The notes under the pieces are model-generated. The model searched no databases, was not told where the DNA came from, and was given only the letters and a program-made list of their open reading frames with translations. Position numbers and translations under genes: made by a program. DNA of 64,000 bases from Flavobacterium branchiicola (GTDB lineage: Bacteria; Bacteroidota; Bacteroidia; Flavobacteriales; Flavobacteriaceae): the NCBI RefSeq assembly GCF_018383905.1, contig NZ_JAGYWA010000006.1, positions 62,001-126,000 on the forward strand, in the 5' to 3' direction. The number at the start of each line of letters is the position of its first letter. The stretch's first letter is position 1. Below are positions 45,603 through 54,208 of this stretch, one piece after another.

Positions 45603-45818
45603 ATGGCAAAACAATCAGCAATAGAACAAGACGGATCAATCATTGAAGCATTATCTAATGCGATGTTCCGTGTAGAGTTAGAAAATGGACATATTGTAAT
45701 TGCTCATATTTCTGGTAAAATGCGTATGCATTACATCAAATTATTACCTGGTGATAAAGTGAAACTAGAAATGAGTCCTTACGATTTGTCAAAAGCAAGA
45801 ATTACTTATCGATATTAA
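45603..45818 (+). CDS. infA: Translation initiation factor IF-1
   Basis: This 71-residue single OB-fold protein (MAKQSAIEQDGSIIEALSNAMFRVELENGH) has the conserved HISGKMRMHYIKLLPGDKV stretch. IF-1 binds the A-site of the 30S during initiation. It is followed by rpmJ 12 bp later. Confidence 0.99.
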   Translation: MAKQSAIEQDGSIIEALSNAMFRVELENGHIVIAHISGKMRMHYIKLLPGDKVKLEMSPYDLSKARITYRY

Positions 45819-45830
45819 AGGATAATTACT

Positions 45831-45947
45831 ATGAAAGTTAGAGCATCAGTAAAAAAGAGAAGTGCCGAGTGCATTATCGTGCGTAGAAAAGGGAGACTGT
45901 ACGTAATAAACAAAAAGAATCCTAGATTTAAACAAAGACAAGGATAA
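45831..45947 (+). CDS. rpmJ: 50S ribosomal protein L36, zinc-less form
   Basis: This 38-residue gene starts MKVRASVKKRSAEC and ends NPRFKQRQG, the L36 signature. Of the four zinc ligands (CxxC, Cys, His) only Cys14 remains, so this is the zinc-independent C-minus type. It lies between infA and rpsM, 2 bp before the latter, as in most bacteria. Confidence 0.97.
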   Translation: MKVRASVKKRSAECIIVRRKGRLYVINKKNPRFKQRQG

Positions 45948-45949
45948 TT

Positions 45950-46324
45950 ATGGCAAGAATAGCAGGGGTAGATATCCCAAAAAACAAAAGAGGTGTTATC
46001 GCACTTACCTATATCTTCGGATTAGGAAGAAGTAGAGCTATTGAGATTTTAGAGAAAGCTCAAGTAAGCCAAGATAAAAAAGTTCAAGATTGGAATGATG
46101 ACGAGATCGGAGCAATTCGTGATGCAGTTTCATTTTACAAAATTGAAGGAGAATTACGTTCTGAAGTTTCTTTGAACATCAAACGTTTAATGGATATTGG
46201 TTGTTACAGAGGTATCCGTCATAGATCTGGTCTTCCGTTAAGAGGACAAAGAACTAAAAACAACTCTAGAACAAGAAAAGGTAAAAGAAAAACTGTTGCT
46301 AACAAGAAAAAAGCAACTAAATAA
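45950..46324 (+). CDS. rpsM: 30S ribosomal protein S13
   Basis: This 124-residue S13 begins MARIAGVDIPKNKRGVIALTYIFG and has CYRGIRHRSGLPLRGQRTKNNSRTRKG in its basic tail, which contacts P-site tRNA. It opens the alpha part of the unit. Confidence 0.99.
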   Translation: MARIAGVDIPKNKRGVIALTYIFGLGRSRAIEILEKAQVSQDKKVQDWNDDEIGAIRDAVSFYKIEGELRSEVSLNIKRLMDIGCYRGIRHRSGLPLRGQRTKNNSRTRKGKRKTVANKKKATK

Positions 46325-46332
46325 TAAGTAAT

Positions 46333-46716
46333 ATGGCTAAAGCAACTGCAAAAAAACGTAAAGTTATCGTTGAATCAACGGGTGAAGCTCATATTTCTGC
46401 CACTTTCAACAATATTATCATTTCTTTGACTAATAAGAAAGGTGAAGTTATTTCTTGGTCTTCAGCTGGTAAAATGGGTTTCAGAGGTTCTAAAAAGAAT
46501 ACTCCGTACGCAGCTCAAATGGCAGCAGAAGATTGTAGTAAAGTAGCTCTTGAGGCAGGACTTAAAAAAGTAAAAGTTTATGTAAAAGGACCAGGAAACG
46601 GACGTGAGTCTGCTATCCGTTCTATTCATAACGGTGGAATTGAAGTTACTGAGATTATCGATGTTACTCCAATGCCTCACAACGGATGTCGTCCTCCAAA
46701 AAGACGTAGAGTTTAA
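46333..46716 (+). CDS. rpsK: 30S ribosomal protein S11
   Basis: This 127-residue S11 has the conserved ATFNNIIISLTNKKGEVISW and IRSIHNGGIEVTEIIDVTPMPHNGCRPPKRRRV end. It lies on the 30S platform at the mRNA exit. A 91-bp spacer holding a hairpin separates it from rpsD. Confidence 0.99.
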   Translation: MAKATAKKRKVIVESTGEAHISATFNNIIISLTNKKGEVISWSSAGKMGFRGSKKNTPYAAQMAAEDCSKVALEAGLKKVKVYVKGPGNGRESAIRSIHNGGIEVTEIIDVTPMPHNGCRPPKRRRV

Positions 46717-46742
46717 TACTCAAATTTATTATAGTATAACCT

Positions 46743-46794
46743 AGATAGAATATAGATTATCGAAGGATAAGACCTGAATTCATAATCTCTATCT
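46743..46794 (+). ncRNA. Candidate S4-type leader hairpin before rpsD
   Basis: AGATAG (46743-46748) and AGATTAT (46754-46760) pair fully with CTATCT (46789-46794) and ATAATCT (46782-46788). This gives a 13-bp stem with a 5-base bulge (AATAT) and a 21-base loop. It ends 13 bases before the rpsD start codon and has no T run. S4 controls its own synthesis through leader RNAs in other bacteria, so an S4 target is a fair guess. Confidence 0.6.
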
Positions 46795-46807
46795 TAAACA
46801 AATTAAA

Positions 46808-47413
46808 ATGGCAAGATATACTGGTCCTAGCACAAGAATCGCTCGTAAATTTGGCGAAGCAATCTTCGGAGATGATAAGTCTTTCGAAAAAAGAAATTAC
46901 CCACCTGGACAACACGGGATGGCTAAAAAAAGAGGAAAAAAATCTGAGTACGCTGTTCAGTTAATGGAAAAGCAAAAAGCTAAATATTCTTACGGAATTT
47001 TAGAAAAACAATTCAGAAATTTATTCGAAAAAGCATCAGCTACTAAAGGAGTTACTGGTGAAGTTTTATTACAATTATGCGAAGCAAGATTGGATAACGT
47101 AGTTTTTAGAATGGGTATCGCTCCTTCTAGAAGAGGTGCACGTCAAATTGTATCTCACAGACACGTTACTGTAAATGGTGAAGTTGTTAATATTCCTTCT
47201 TACCACCTTAAGCCTGGTGATAAAGTTGCAGTTCGTGAAAAATCTAAATCTTTAGAAGCTATCGAACGTTCTTTATCAAATTCAAGTCATGTTTATGAAT
47301 GGATTACTTGGAACAATGATCTTAAAGAAGGAACGTTTGTTTCTGTACCTGCAAGACTTCAAATTCCAGAAAACATTAAAGAACAATTAATCGTAGAGTT
47401 GTACAACAAATAA
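46808..47413 (+). CDS. rpsD: 30S ribosomal protein S4
   Basis: This 201-residue S4 has the N-terminal region (MARYTGPSTRIARKFGEAIFG) in a zinc-less form, and an S4 RNA-binding domain (RLDNVVFRMGIAPSRRGARQIVSHRHVTVNG). S4 is a primary 16S binder and a translational repressor in several phyla. It precedes rpoA by 21 bp. Confidence 0.99.
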   Translation: MARYTGPSTRIARKFGEAIFGDDKSFEKRNYPPGQHGMAKKRGKKSEYAVQLMEKQKAKYSYGILEKQFRNLFEKASATKGVTGEVLLQLCEARLDNVVFRMGIAPSRRGARQIVSHRHVTVNGEVVNIPSYHLKPGDKVAVREKSKSLEAIERSLSNSSHVYEWITWNNDLKEGTFVSVPARLQIPENIKEQLIVELYNK

Positions 47414-47434
47414 TAATTGACTTAGTCGAAATTT

Positions 47435-48427
47435 ATGGCAATATTTAATTTTCAAAAGCCCGATAAAGTTATCATGATCGATTCAACCGATTTTGAAGGT
47501 AAATTCGAATTTAGACCTTTAGAACCTGGTTATGGATTGACTGTTGGTAATGCACTTAGAAGAGTTTTGCTTTCAGCATTAGAAGGTTATGCAATTACAT
47601 CGGTTCGTATCGAGGGTGTAGATCATGAGTTTTCTACTATTTCAGGTGTTGTTGAAGATGTTACCGAAATTATCCTTAATCTTAAACAAGTACGTTTCAA
47701 ACGTCAGATTGAAGATATCGATAATGAAGCAGTTACAATTTCTGTTTCTGGTAAAGATCAGTTAACAGCAGGTGATTTCCAGAAATTTATTTCAGGTTTT
47801 CAAGTTCTGAACCCAGATCTTGTTATCTGTAATTTAGATTCTAAAATCAAATTGAACTTCGATTTAACAATCGAAAAAGGTAGAGGATACGTTCCTGCTG
47901 AGGAGAACAAAAAACAAAATGCAGCAATTGGTACTATTTTTACAGATTCTATTTTTACTCCGGTAAAAAATGTAAAATATGCAATTGAAAACTTCCGTGT
48001 TGAACAAAAAACGGATTACGAAAAATTAGTTTTTGAAATTAAAACTGATGGATCTATTAATCCTAAAGATGCTCTTACTGAGGCTGCTAAAGTTTTAATT
48101 CACCACTTCATGTTATTTTCTGACGAAAGAATTACACTCGAGGCTGACGAAATTGCACAAACAGAATCGTATGATGAAGAGTCATTGCATATGAGACAAT
48201 TGCTTAAAACTAAGCTTGTTGATATGGATTTATCTGTTAGAGCATTAAATTGCTTGAAAGCGGCTGAAGTTGATACACTTGGTGATTTAGTATCGTTCAA
48301 TAAAAATGACCTGATGAAATTCCGTAATTTCGGTAAAAAATCTTTAACTGAACTTGATGAACTTGTTGCAGTGAAGAATTTAACTTTCGGAATGGATTTA
48401 GCTAAATACAAATTAGATAAAGAATAA
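47435..48427 (+). CDS. rpoA: RNA polymerase alpha subunit
   Basis: This 330-residue subunit has the N-terminal dimerisation domain (FRPLEPGYGLTVGNALRRVLLSALEGYAI) and a C-terminal helix-hairpin-helix domain (LDLSVRALNCLKAAEVDTLGDLV, KFRNFGKKSLTELDELV) that contacts DNA and activators. The arginine in SVRALN corresponds to Arg265 of Escherichia coli. Normal length. Confidence 0.99.
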   Translation: MAIFNFQKPDKVIMIDSTDFEGKFEFRPLEPGYGLTVGNALRRVLLSALEGYAITSVRIEGVDHEFSTISGVVEDVTEIILNLKQVRFKRQIEDIDNEAVTISVSGKDQLTAGDFQKFISGFQVLNPDLVICNLDSKIKLNFDLTIEKGRGYVPAEENKKQNAAIGTIFTDSIFTPVKNVKYAIENFRVEQKTDYEKLVFEIKTDGSINPKDALTEAAKVLIHHFMLFSDERITLEADEIAQTESYDEESLHMRQLLKTKLVDMDLSVRALNCLKAAEVDTLGDLVSFNKNDLMKFRNFGKKSLTELDELVAVKNLTFGMDLAKYKLDKE

Positions 48428-48489
48428 TTTACTTCATATTTTGCTCTCCATAGTGGATTGTAGCAAGATGAAGATAAAAAAAACACGTC

Positions 48490-48978
48490 ATGAGACACGG
48501 AAAAAAATTCAACCACTTAAGCAGACAGACTGGACATAGAAAAGCTATGTTGGCTAATATGGCTTGTTCTCTTATTGAGCACAAACGTATTAACACTACT
48601 GTTGCTAAAGCTAAAGCGCTTAAACAATTTGTTGAGCCTTTAATTACAAAATCAAAAGAGGATACGACTCACAACCGTCGTATTGTTTTTGCTTACTTAC
48701 GTAGTAAATATGCTGTAACTGACTTGTTCAGAGATGTAGCTGCTAAAGTTGGTGACCGTCCAGGTGGATACACTCGTATCATTAAAGTTGGAAATCGTTT
48801 GGGAGATAATGCTGATATGGCAATGATCGAACTTGTAGATTTCAATGAACTTTACAATGGTGGTAAAAAAGAAGTTAAAAAAGCAAAAAGCCGTCGTGGT
48901 AGTAAAGCTAAAAAAGCGGAAGGTACTCCTGAAGCTCCAGCAGCTGAAGCAGAAACGACTACTGAAGCTTCTGAATAA
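48490..48978 (+). CDS. rplQ: 50S ribosomal protein L17 with C-terminal extension
   Basis: This 162-residue L17 starts MRHGKKFNHLSRQTGHRKAML and has the conserved core to about residue 125. The last 35-40 residues (KKAKSRRGSKAKKAEGTPEA onward) are a Lys-rich then Ala/Glu/Thr-rich tail not found in the 117-127-residue proteins of Escherichia coli or Bacillus. It is the last gene of the S10-spc-alpha unit and is followed by a terminator. Confidence 0.98.
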   Translation: MRHGKKFNHLSRQTGHRKAMLANMACSLIEHKRINTTVAKAKALKQFVEPLITKSKEDTTHNRRIVFAYLRSKYAVTDLFRDVAAKVGDRPGGYTRIIKVGNRLGDNADMAMIELVDFNELYNGGKKEVKKAKSRRGSKAKKAEGTPEAPAAEAETTTEASE

Positions 48979-49006
48979 TTATGAAAGTAATGATTCTATA
49001 GAAATC

Positions 49007-49042
49007 AAGGATAAGCTAATTTTTAGTTTATCCTTTTTTTTT
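49007..49042 (+). terminator. Terminator of the ribosomal protein unit
   Basis: AAGGATAAGCTA (49007-49018) pairs with TAGTTTATCCTT (49024-49035), with one G-U pair, followed by a T run to 49042. It ends the unit that starts at 35217. Confidence 0.9.
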
Positions 49043-49121
49043 GATTTTTTTGAAAGATATCAAAATCTAACTTATTTAAACTGTTAGGTTTAATTTTTAC
49101 CAATGAAATTTTTAAAAAATC

Positions 49122-49152
49122 TTGGAGGCACTCTTTTAAAGAAGTAAATTTG
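49122..49152 (+). promoter_or_regulatory. Promoter of carA
   Basis: TTG at 49122-49124 and TAAATTTG at 49145-49152, 20 bp apart, match the Bacteroidetes consensus. The leader to carA is about 70 bases. Confidence 0.8.
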
Positions 49153-49223
49153 CAAAAAAATCTAATTACAATTGAAGCGAGTCTGACTGGTTTCACAGAT
49201 TATAAAAACAATACAATTAAAGA

Positions 49224-50342
49224 ATGAAATACACAACACGACAAAGCGCCATTTTATTACTAAGTGATGGAACTATTTTTCACGGAAAATCTATCGGAAT
49301 TACCGGTAAGACTTTTGGTGAAGTTTGTTTTAATACTGGAATGACGGGATATCAGGAAATATTTACAGATCCTTCGTATTTTGGTCAAATTATGGTTGCT
49401 ACTAATGCACACATTGGAAATTACGGAGTTAATGATTTAGAGATTGAATCTGATAGCATTAAAATTGCTGGTTTGGTTTGTAAAAACTTTAGTTTTAACT
49501 ATTCTCGTGAAATGGCTTCCGGAAGTTTGGAAGATTATTTTACAAAGCAGAATTTAATCTGTATTTCTGATGTTGATACGCGTGCGCTTGTTAGCTATAT
49601 TCGCGATAATGGAGCTATGAATGCTGTTATTTGTACTGACGGTACTTCTATTGAAGATTTGAAAAAAGAATTGGCTAATGTGCCAAACATGGAAGGTTTA
49701 GAGTTGGCTTCAAAAGTATCGACTACTGAGCCTTATTTTTTTGGGGATGAAAATGCTAGATATAAAGTTTCGGCTTTGGATCTAGGAATTAAAAAGAATA
49801 TCTTAAGAAATCTTGCCAAAAGAGATTGTTACATTAAGGTGTTTCCATATAATTCGACTTACAAAGATTTAGCAGAATTCAATCCAGATGGTTATTTCTT
49901 ATCAAACGGTCCTGGAGATCCAGATCCGCTTTTTGGTGCTATCGAAGTTGCAAAAGATATTCTGGCAAATGATAAGCCTTTGTTTGGAATTTGTCTGGGA
50001 CATCAGGTAATTGCTTTGGCAAATGGTGTTCAGACTTATAAAATGTTTAATGGACATAGAGGGATCAATCACCCTGTGAAAAACATTATAACTGGAAGAG
50101 GGGAAATTACTTCGCAAAATCATGGCTTTGCTGTAAACAAAGAACAGCTAGATAATCATCCGGAATTAGAAATTACACATTTACATTTGAATGATGGAAC
50201 AGTTGCCGGAATGCGTATGAAAAATAAAAATTGCTTTTCTGTACAATATCATCCGGAAGCAAGTCCCGGACCACATGATTCGTCTTATTTGTTCGATCAG
50301 TTTGTAGAGAATATAAAACTATCTATCGCTAAAACGATGTAG
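49224..50342 (+). CDS. carA: Carbamoyl-phosphate synthase small subunit
   Basis: This 372-residue glutamine amidotransferase subunit has the CPSase small-chain N-terminal domain (GMTGYQEIFTDPSYFGQI) and a class I GATase domain with Cys257 in GICLGHQ and His/Glu in QYHPEASPGPHD. It splits glutamine and passes ammonia to CarB for carbamoyl phosphate, used in pyrimidine and arginine synthesis. carB is not adjacent; the next gene is eno, 102 bp away. Length is as expected. Confidence 0.98.
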   Translation: MKYTTRQSAILLLSDGTIFHGKSIGITGKTFGEVCFNTGMTGYQEIFTDPSYFGQIMVATNAHIGNYGVNDLEIESDSIKIAGLVCKNFSFNYSREMASGSLEDYFTKQNLICISDVDTRALVSYIRDNGAMNAVICTDGTSIEDLKKELANVPNMEGLELASKVSTTEPYFFGDENARYKVSALDLGIKKNILRNLAKRDCYIKVFPYNSTYKDLAEFNPDGYFLSNGPGDPDPLFGAIEVAKDILANDKPLFGICLGHQVIALANGVQTYKMFNGHRGINHPVKNIITGRGEITSQNHGFAVNKEQLDNHPELEITHLHLNDGTVAGMRMKNKNCFSVQYHPEASPGPHDSSYLFDQFVENIKLSIAKTM

Positions 50343-50444
50343 TTAATAAATAAAGGTGTTTAATGTATTAAATAGGTTTTAAGTATTAAATATTTTTATA
50401 ATTTCGAAAAAAAAATATAATTTACTAATAAAAAAACAAAAATA

Positions 50445-51737
50445 ATGAGTATTATAATTAAAGTTCACGCAAGACAAATTCTTGATTCTAGAGGTAATCC
50501 TACTATTGAAGTTGATGTAGTAACTGAAAATGGAGTTTTAGGAAGAGCTGCTGTTCCATCTGGAGCATCAACTGGAGAGCACGAAGCTGTTGAATTACGT
50601 GACGGAGGTAAAGCTTATCTTGGAAAAGGAGTTTTGAATGCAGTGAACAATGTAAATACTGTTATTGCTGAAGAATTAGTTGGAACTTCTGTTTTCGAAC
50701 AAAATACAATTGATCAATTAATGATTGATTTAGATGGAACTCCAAATAAATCTAAATTAGGAGCAAATGCTATTTTAGGAGTTTCTTTGGCTGCTGCAAA
50801 AGCTGCTGCTAATGAACTTGGATTGCCATTATACAGATATGTAGGAGGTGTTTCTGCAAATACATTGCCTGTTCCGATGATGAATATCATCAATGGTGGT
50901 TCTCACTCTGATGCGCCTATCGCATTCCAGGAATTCATGATTTTCCCTGTAAAAGCGACTTCTTTTACACATGCTATGCAAATGGGTACTGAAATTTTCC
51001 ACAGCCTGAAAAAAGTTTTACACGACAGAGGTTTAAGTACAGCTGTTGGTGATGAAGGAGGTTTTGCTCCAAACTTAGCCGGAGGTACTGAAGATGCTTT
51101 AGATACTATCAAATTAGCAGTTGAAAAAGCTGGATATAGTTTTGGTGACGAAATCATGATCGCTCTTGATTGTGCTGCTTCTGAATTTTATGTAAATGGT
51201 AAATACGATTATACTAAGTTTGAAGGTGAAACTGGTAAAATCAGAACTTCTGAAGAGCAAGCAGATTATTTAGCTGAACTTGCGGCTAAATATCCAATTA
51301 TCTCTATCGAAGATGGTATGTATGAAGATGACTGGAACGGATGGAAATACTTAACTGAAAAAATTGGAAATAAAGTGCAGTTAGTAGGTGATGATTTATT
51401 TGTTACTAATGTTGAGCGTTTATCTACGGGTATCGAAAAAGGAATTGCAAATTCAATTTTAGTAAAAGTAAACCAAATTGGTACTTTAACAGAAACGATT
51501 GCTGCTGTAAATATGGCTAAAAATGCAGGTTATACTTCAGTGATGTCTCACCGTTCAGGAGAGACAGAAGATAATACAATTGCAGATCTAGCGGTAGCTT
51601 TAAACTGTGGGCAAATCAAAACTGGTTCTGCTTCTCGTTCTGATCGTATGGCAAAATACAATCAATTATTAAGAATTGAAGAAGAACTTGGAAGTACTGC
51701 TTACTTCCCTGGATTAAATGCTTTCAAAATTAAATAA
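50445..51737 (+). CDS. eno: Enolase
   Basis: This 430-residue enolase has ARQILDSRGNPTIEVDV at the start, the metal-binding region SIEDGMYEDDW, and the active-site stretch SHRSGETEDNTIADLAV with GQIKTGSASRSDR. It converts 2-phosphoglycerate to phosphoenolpyruvate in the cytoplasm. A terminator follows 22 bp after the stop codon. Confidence 0.99.
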   Translation: MSIIIKVHARQILDSRGNPTIEVDVVTENGVLGRAAVPSGASTGEHEAVELRDGGKAYLGKGVLNAVNNVNTVIAEELVGTSVFEQNTIDQLMIDLDGTPNKSKLGANAILGVSLAAAKAAANELGLPLYRYVGGVSANTLPVPMMNIINGGSHSDAPIAFQEFMIFPVKATSFTHAMQMGTEIFHSLKKVLHDRGLSTAVGDEGGFAPNLAGGTEDALDTIKLAVEKAGYSFGDEIMIALDCAASEFYVNGKYDYTKFEGETGKIRTSEEQADYLAELAAKYPIISIEDGMYEDDWNGWKYLTEKIGNKVQLVGDDLFVTNVERLSTGIEKGIANSILVKVNQIGTLTETIAAVNMAKNAGYTSVMSHRSGETEDNTIADLAVALNCGQIKTGSASRSDRMAKYNQLLRIEEELGSTAYFPGLNAFKIK

Positions 51738-51759
51738 TTGTAAGATATACATTGAATTT

Positions 51760-51791
51760 AAACCATTCGCCTTTGCGGATGGTTTTTTTTT
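51760..51791 (+). terminator. Terminator after eno
   Basis: An 11-bp stem (51760-51770 with 51775-51785, one G-U pair) around a CTTT loop is followed by T residues to 51791. Confidence 0.9.
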
Positions 51792-51845
51792 GGACTTTTA
51801 ACAAATTCATAGCAGTATTCTTTTTTTAGTTAGTCTTAAATTCCT

Positions 51846-51853
51846 TAGATTTG
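51846..51853 (+). promoter_or_regulatory. -7 promoter box of gltA
   Basis: TAGATTTG matches TAnnTTTG, 38 bp before the gltA ATG. The -33 region is only a T run, not TTTG. Confidence 0.5.
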
Positions 51854-51891
51854 ATAAATTATTATTTTATAGAATTATTCCCGATTATATT

Positions 51892-53169
51892 ATGTCAAAA
51901 ATAGCTACACTAGAAGTAGATGGCAAAAAAATTGAACTTCCGGTTATCACAGGAAGCGAAAATGAATCTGCTATCGATATTAACAAATTACGTGATTTAA
52001 CAGGTTTTATTACAATTGATCCTGGATATAAAAATTCTGGATCTTGTACAAGTGAAATCACTTTCTTAGACGGAGAACTTGGAATTTTGCGTTACAGAGG
52101 GTACTCAATTGAAGATTTGGCTGAGAAAGCTAGTTTCTTAGAAGTATCTTATCTTTTAATTTTTGGAGAATTACCTACAGTTGCTGAATTAGAGCAATTT
52201 GAAAATGGTATTAAAAAACATTCTTTGGTAAACGAAGAAATGAAAAATATCATTGATGGTTTCCCTAAAACGGCACACCCGATGGGAGTGTTATCTGCTT
52301 TAACAAGTGCATTAACTGCCTTTAATCCTAAAGCGGTAAATGTTGATAATGAAAAAGAAATGTACGAAGCTATTTGTAAAACAATGGCTAAATTTCTTGT
52401 AATTGCAACATGGACCTACAGAAAATCTATGGGTTATCCATTGAATTATTATGATAATACAAAAGGATATGTAGAAAGTTTTATGCAATTGATGTTTAAA
52501 TTGCCTACCGGGCCATATGCAGCAAATCCTGTAATTGTTAATGCTTTAGATAAATTATTCATTCTTCATGCGGATCATGAGCAAAACTGTTCTACTTCGA
52601 CAGTTAGAATGGTAGGTTCTTCACATGCAGGTTTATTTGCTTCTGTTTCTGCAGGAGTTTCGGCACTTTGGGGGCCACTTCACGGTGGTGCTAATCAAGC
52701 TGTACTTGAGATGCTTGAAGAAATTAACAAAGACGGTGGTGATACAGATAAATTTTTAGCAAAAGCAAAAGATAAAAACGATCCTTTCCGTTTAATGGGC
52801 TTCGGTCATAGAGTGTATAAAAACTTTGATCCAAGAGCAAAAATCATCAAAAAAGCAGCTACAGAAGTATTAGAAACTTTAGGTGTTGAAGATCCAATTT
52901 TAGATATTGCAAGAAAATTAGAAAAAGCAGCACTTGAAGATGAGTATTTCAAATCAAGAAACTTATATCCAAATGTGGATTTCTATTCTGGGATTATTTA
53001 CAGAGCATTAGGAATTCCAACTGATATGTTTACTGTAATGTTTGCTATTGGTAGATTACCGGGTTGGATCGCACAATGGAAAGAAATGCGTGAAAATAAA
53101 GAGCCAATAGGAAGGCCAAGACAAATTTATACTGGGCATCCATTGAGAGACTTTAAGTCTAACAAATAA
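51892..53169 (+). CDS. gltA: Citrate synthase
   Basis: This 425-residue type II citrate synthase has the catalytic histidines in HADHEQNCSTSTVRMVGSSH and GHRVYKNFDPRA, the WGPLHGGANQAVLEML helix and the Asp in YPNVDFYSGI. It condenses acetyl-CoA and oxaloacetate as the first step of the TCA cycle. It has its own promoter and terminator. Confidence 0.98.
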   Translation: MSKIATLEVDGKKIELPVITGSENESAIDINKLRDLTGFITIDPGYKNSGSCTSEITFLDGELGILRYRGYSIEDLAEKASFLEVSYLLIFGELPTVAELEQFENGIKKHSLVNEEMKNIIDGFPKTAHPMGVLSALTSALTAFNPKAVNVDNEKEMYEAICKTMAKFLVIATWTYRKSMGYPLNYYDNTKGYVESFMQLMFKLPTGPYAANPVIVNALDKLFILHADHEQNCSTSTVRMVGSSHAGLFASVSAGVSALWGPLHGGANQAVLEMLEEINKDGGDTDKFLAKAKDKNDPFRLMGFGHRVYKNFDPRAKIIKKAATEVLETLGVEDPILDIARKLEKAALEDEYFKSRNLYPNVDFYSGIIYRALGIPTDMFTVMFAIGRLPGWIAQWKEMRENKEPIGRPRQIYTGHPLRDFKSNK

Positions 53170-53177
53170 AAAAAATT

Positions 53178-53207
53178 AAAGCTTCACTTAACTGTGAAGC
53201 TTTTTTT
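53178..53207 (+). terminator. Terminator after gltA
   Basis: The 10-bp perfect stem AAAGCTTCAC (53178-53187) / GTGAAGCTTT (53194-53203) is followed by T residues to 53207. The last T overlaps the next promoter box. Confidence 0.9.
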
Positions 53208-53214
53208 ATCTTTG
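53207..53214 (+). promoter_or_regulatory. -7 promoter box of the first amidinotransferase gene
   Basis: TATCTTTG matches TAnnTTTG and starts at the last T of the gltA terminator, 19 bp before the ATG at 53234. The -33 region would lie inside the terminator hairpin and has no TTTG. Confidence 0.5.
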
Positions 53215-53233
53215 TTCAAAATATAATAAAGTT

Positions 53234-54148
53234 ATGTTGCAATTAAATATAAAGAACGAAACTTCCAGACTGCGTGCTGTTGTCTTGGGTTCTGCAGTTC
53301 ATAATGGGCCAACTCCTTCTTTAGATGAAGCCTACGATCCTAAATCATTGGAACATATAAAAGCAGGAACCTATCCGATCGAAAAAGATATGGTTGCAGA
53401 AATGGATGCTTTTAATGCCGTTTTTCAAAAATACGATGTTAAAGTATATCGTCCGGAAATGATTGAAAATTATAATCAAATTTTTGCAAGAGATATCGGT
53501 TTTGTTATAGATGATACGTTTGTAAAATCTAATATATTACCAGATCGTGAGCGTGAACTTGATGCAATTCAGTACGTAATAGATCAAATGGATCCGTTAA
53601 AAGTAGTTCGTCCACCAGAAGAAGTTCATATCGAAGGAGGAGATGTAATGCTTTGGAATGATCATATTTTTATTGGAACTTATAAAGGAAGCGACTATAA
53701 AGATTATATTACCGCACGAACGAATATGCACGGTGTAAAATATATTAAAGAATTATTCCCAAATAAAATTGTTAAGGAGTTTGATTTGGTTAAATCTAAA
53801 TTGGAAGCTCGTGATAATGCATTACATCTTGATTGTTGCTTTCAGCCAGTTGGAAAAAATAAAGGGATTATATATAAAAGAGGTTTTCGGGAGGAAGCGG
53901 ATTATACTTATTTGGTAAATCTTTTTGGAAAGGAAAATTTGTTTCATATCGAAAGAGACGAAATGTATAATATGTTTTCAAATGTGTTTTCCATAGATGA
54001 AAATGTAGTGGTTTCAGAGAAAAACTTTACTCGATTAAACAATTGGCTTCGCGCAAATGGATTTGTTGTTGAAGAAATTCCGTATGCGGAGATTGCAAAA
54101 CAAGAAGGTTTATTGAGATGTTCAACTTTACCTTTGATTAGAGACTAA
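53234..54148 (+). CDS. Amidinotransferase/dimethylarginine dimethylaminohydrolase family enzyme
   Basis: This 304-residue protein has the pentein fold with the acidic residue in HIEGGDVMLW, the His in NALHLDCCFQPV and the nucleophilic Cys296 in LLRCSTLPL near the C-terminus. The family contains DDAH, arginine deiminase and amidinotransferases acting on guanidino groups. The substrate is not known; a dimethylarginine- or arginine-like compound is likely. It lies 60 bp upstream of a second pentein enzyme, so the two probably act in one arginine/citrulline pathway. Confidence 0.85.
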   Translation: MLQLNIKNETSRLRAVVLGSAVHNGPTPSLDEAYDPKSLEHIKAGTYPIEKDMVAEMDAFNAVFQKYDVKVYRPEMIENYNQIFARDIGFVIDDTFVKSNILPDRERELDAIQYVIDQMDPLKVVRPPEEVHIEGGDVMLWNDHIFIGTYKGSDYKDYITARTNMHGVKYIKELFPNKIVKEFDLVKSKLEARDNALHLDCCFQPVGKNKGIIYKRGFREEADYTYLVNLFGKENLFHIERDEMYNMFSNVFSIDENVVVSEKNFTRLNNWLRANGFVVEEIPYAEIAKQEGLLRCSTLPLIRD

Positions 54149-54208
54149 AAAAGATGATTTCAGGTTTTAGTTGTTAAAATTAAAAACTTGATGCAAATAA
54201 TATAGAAT

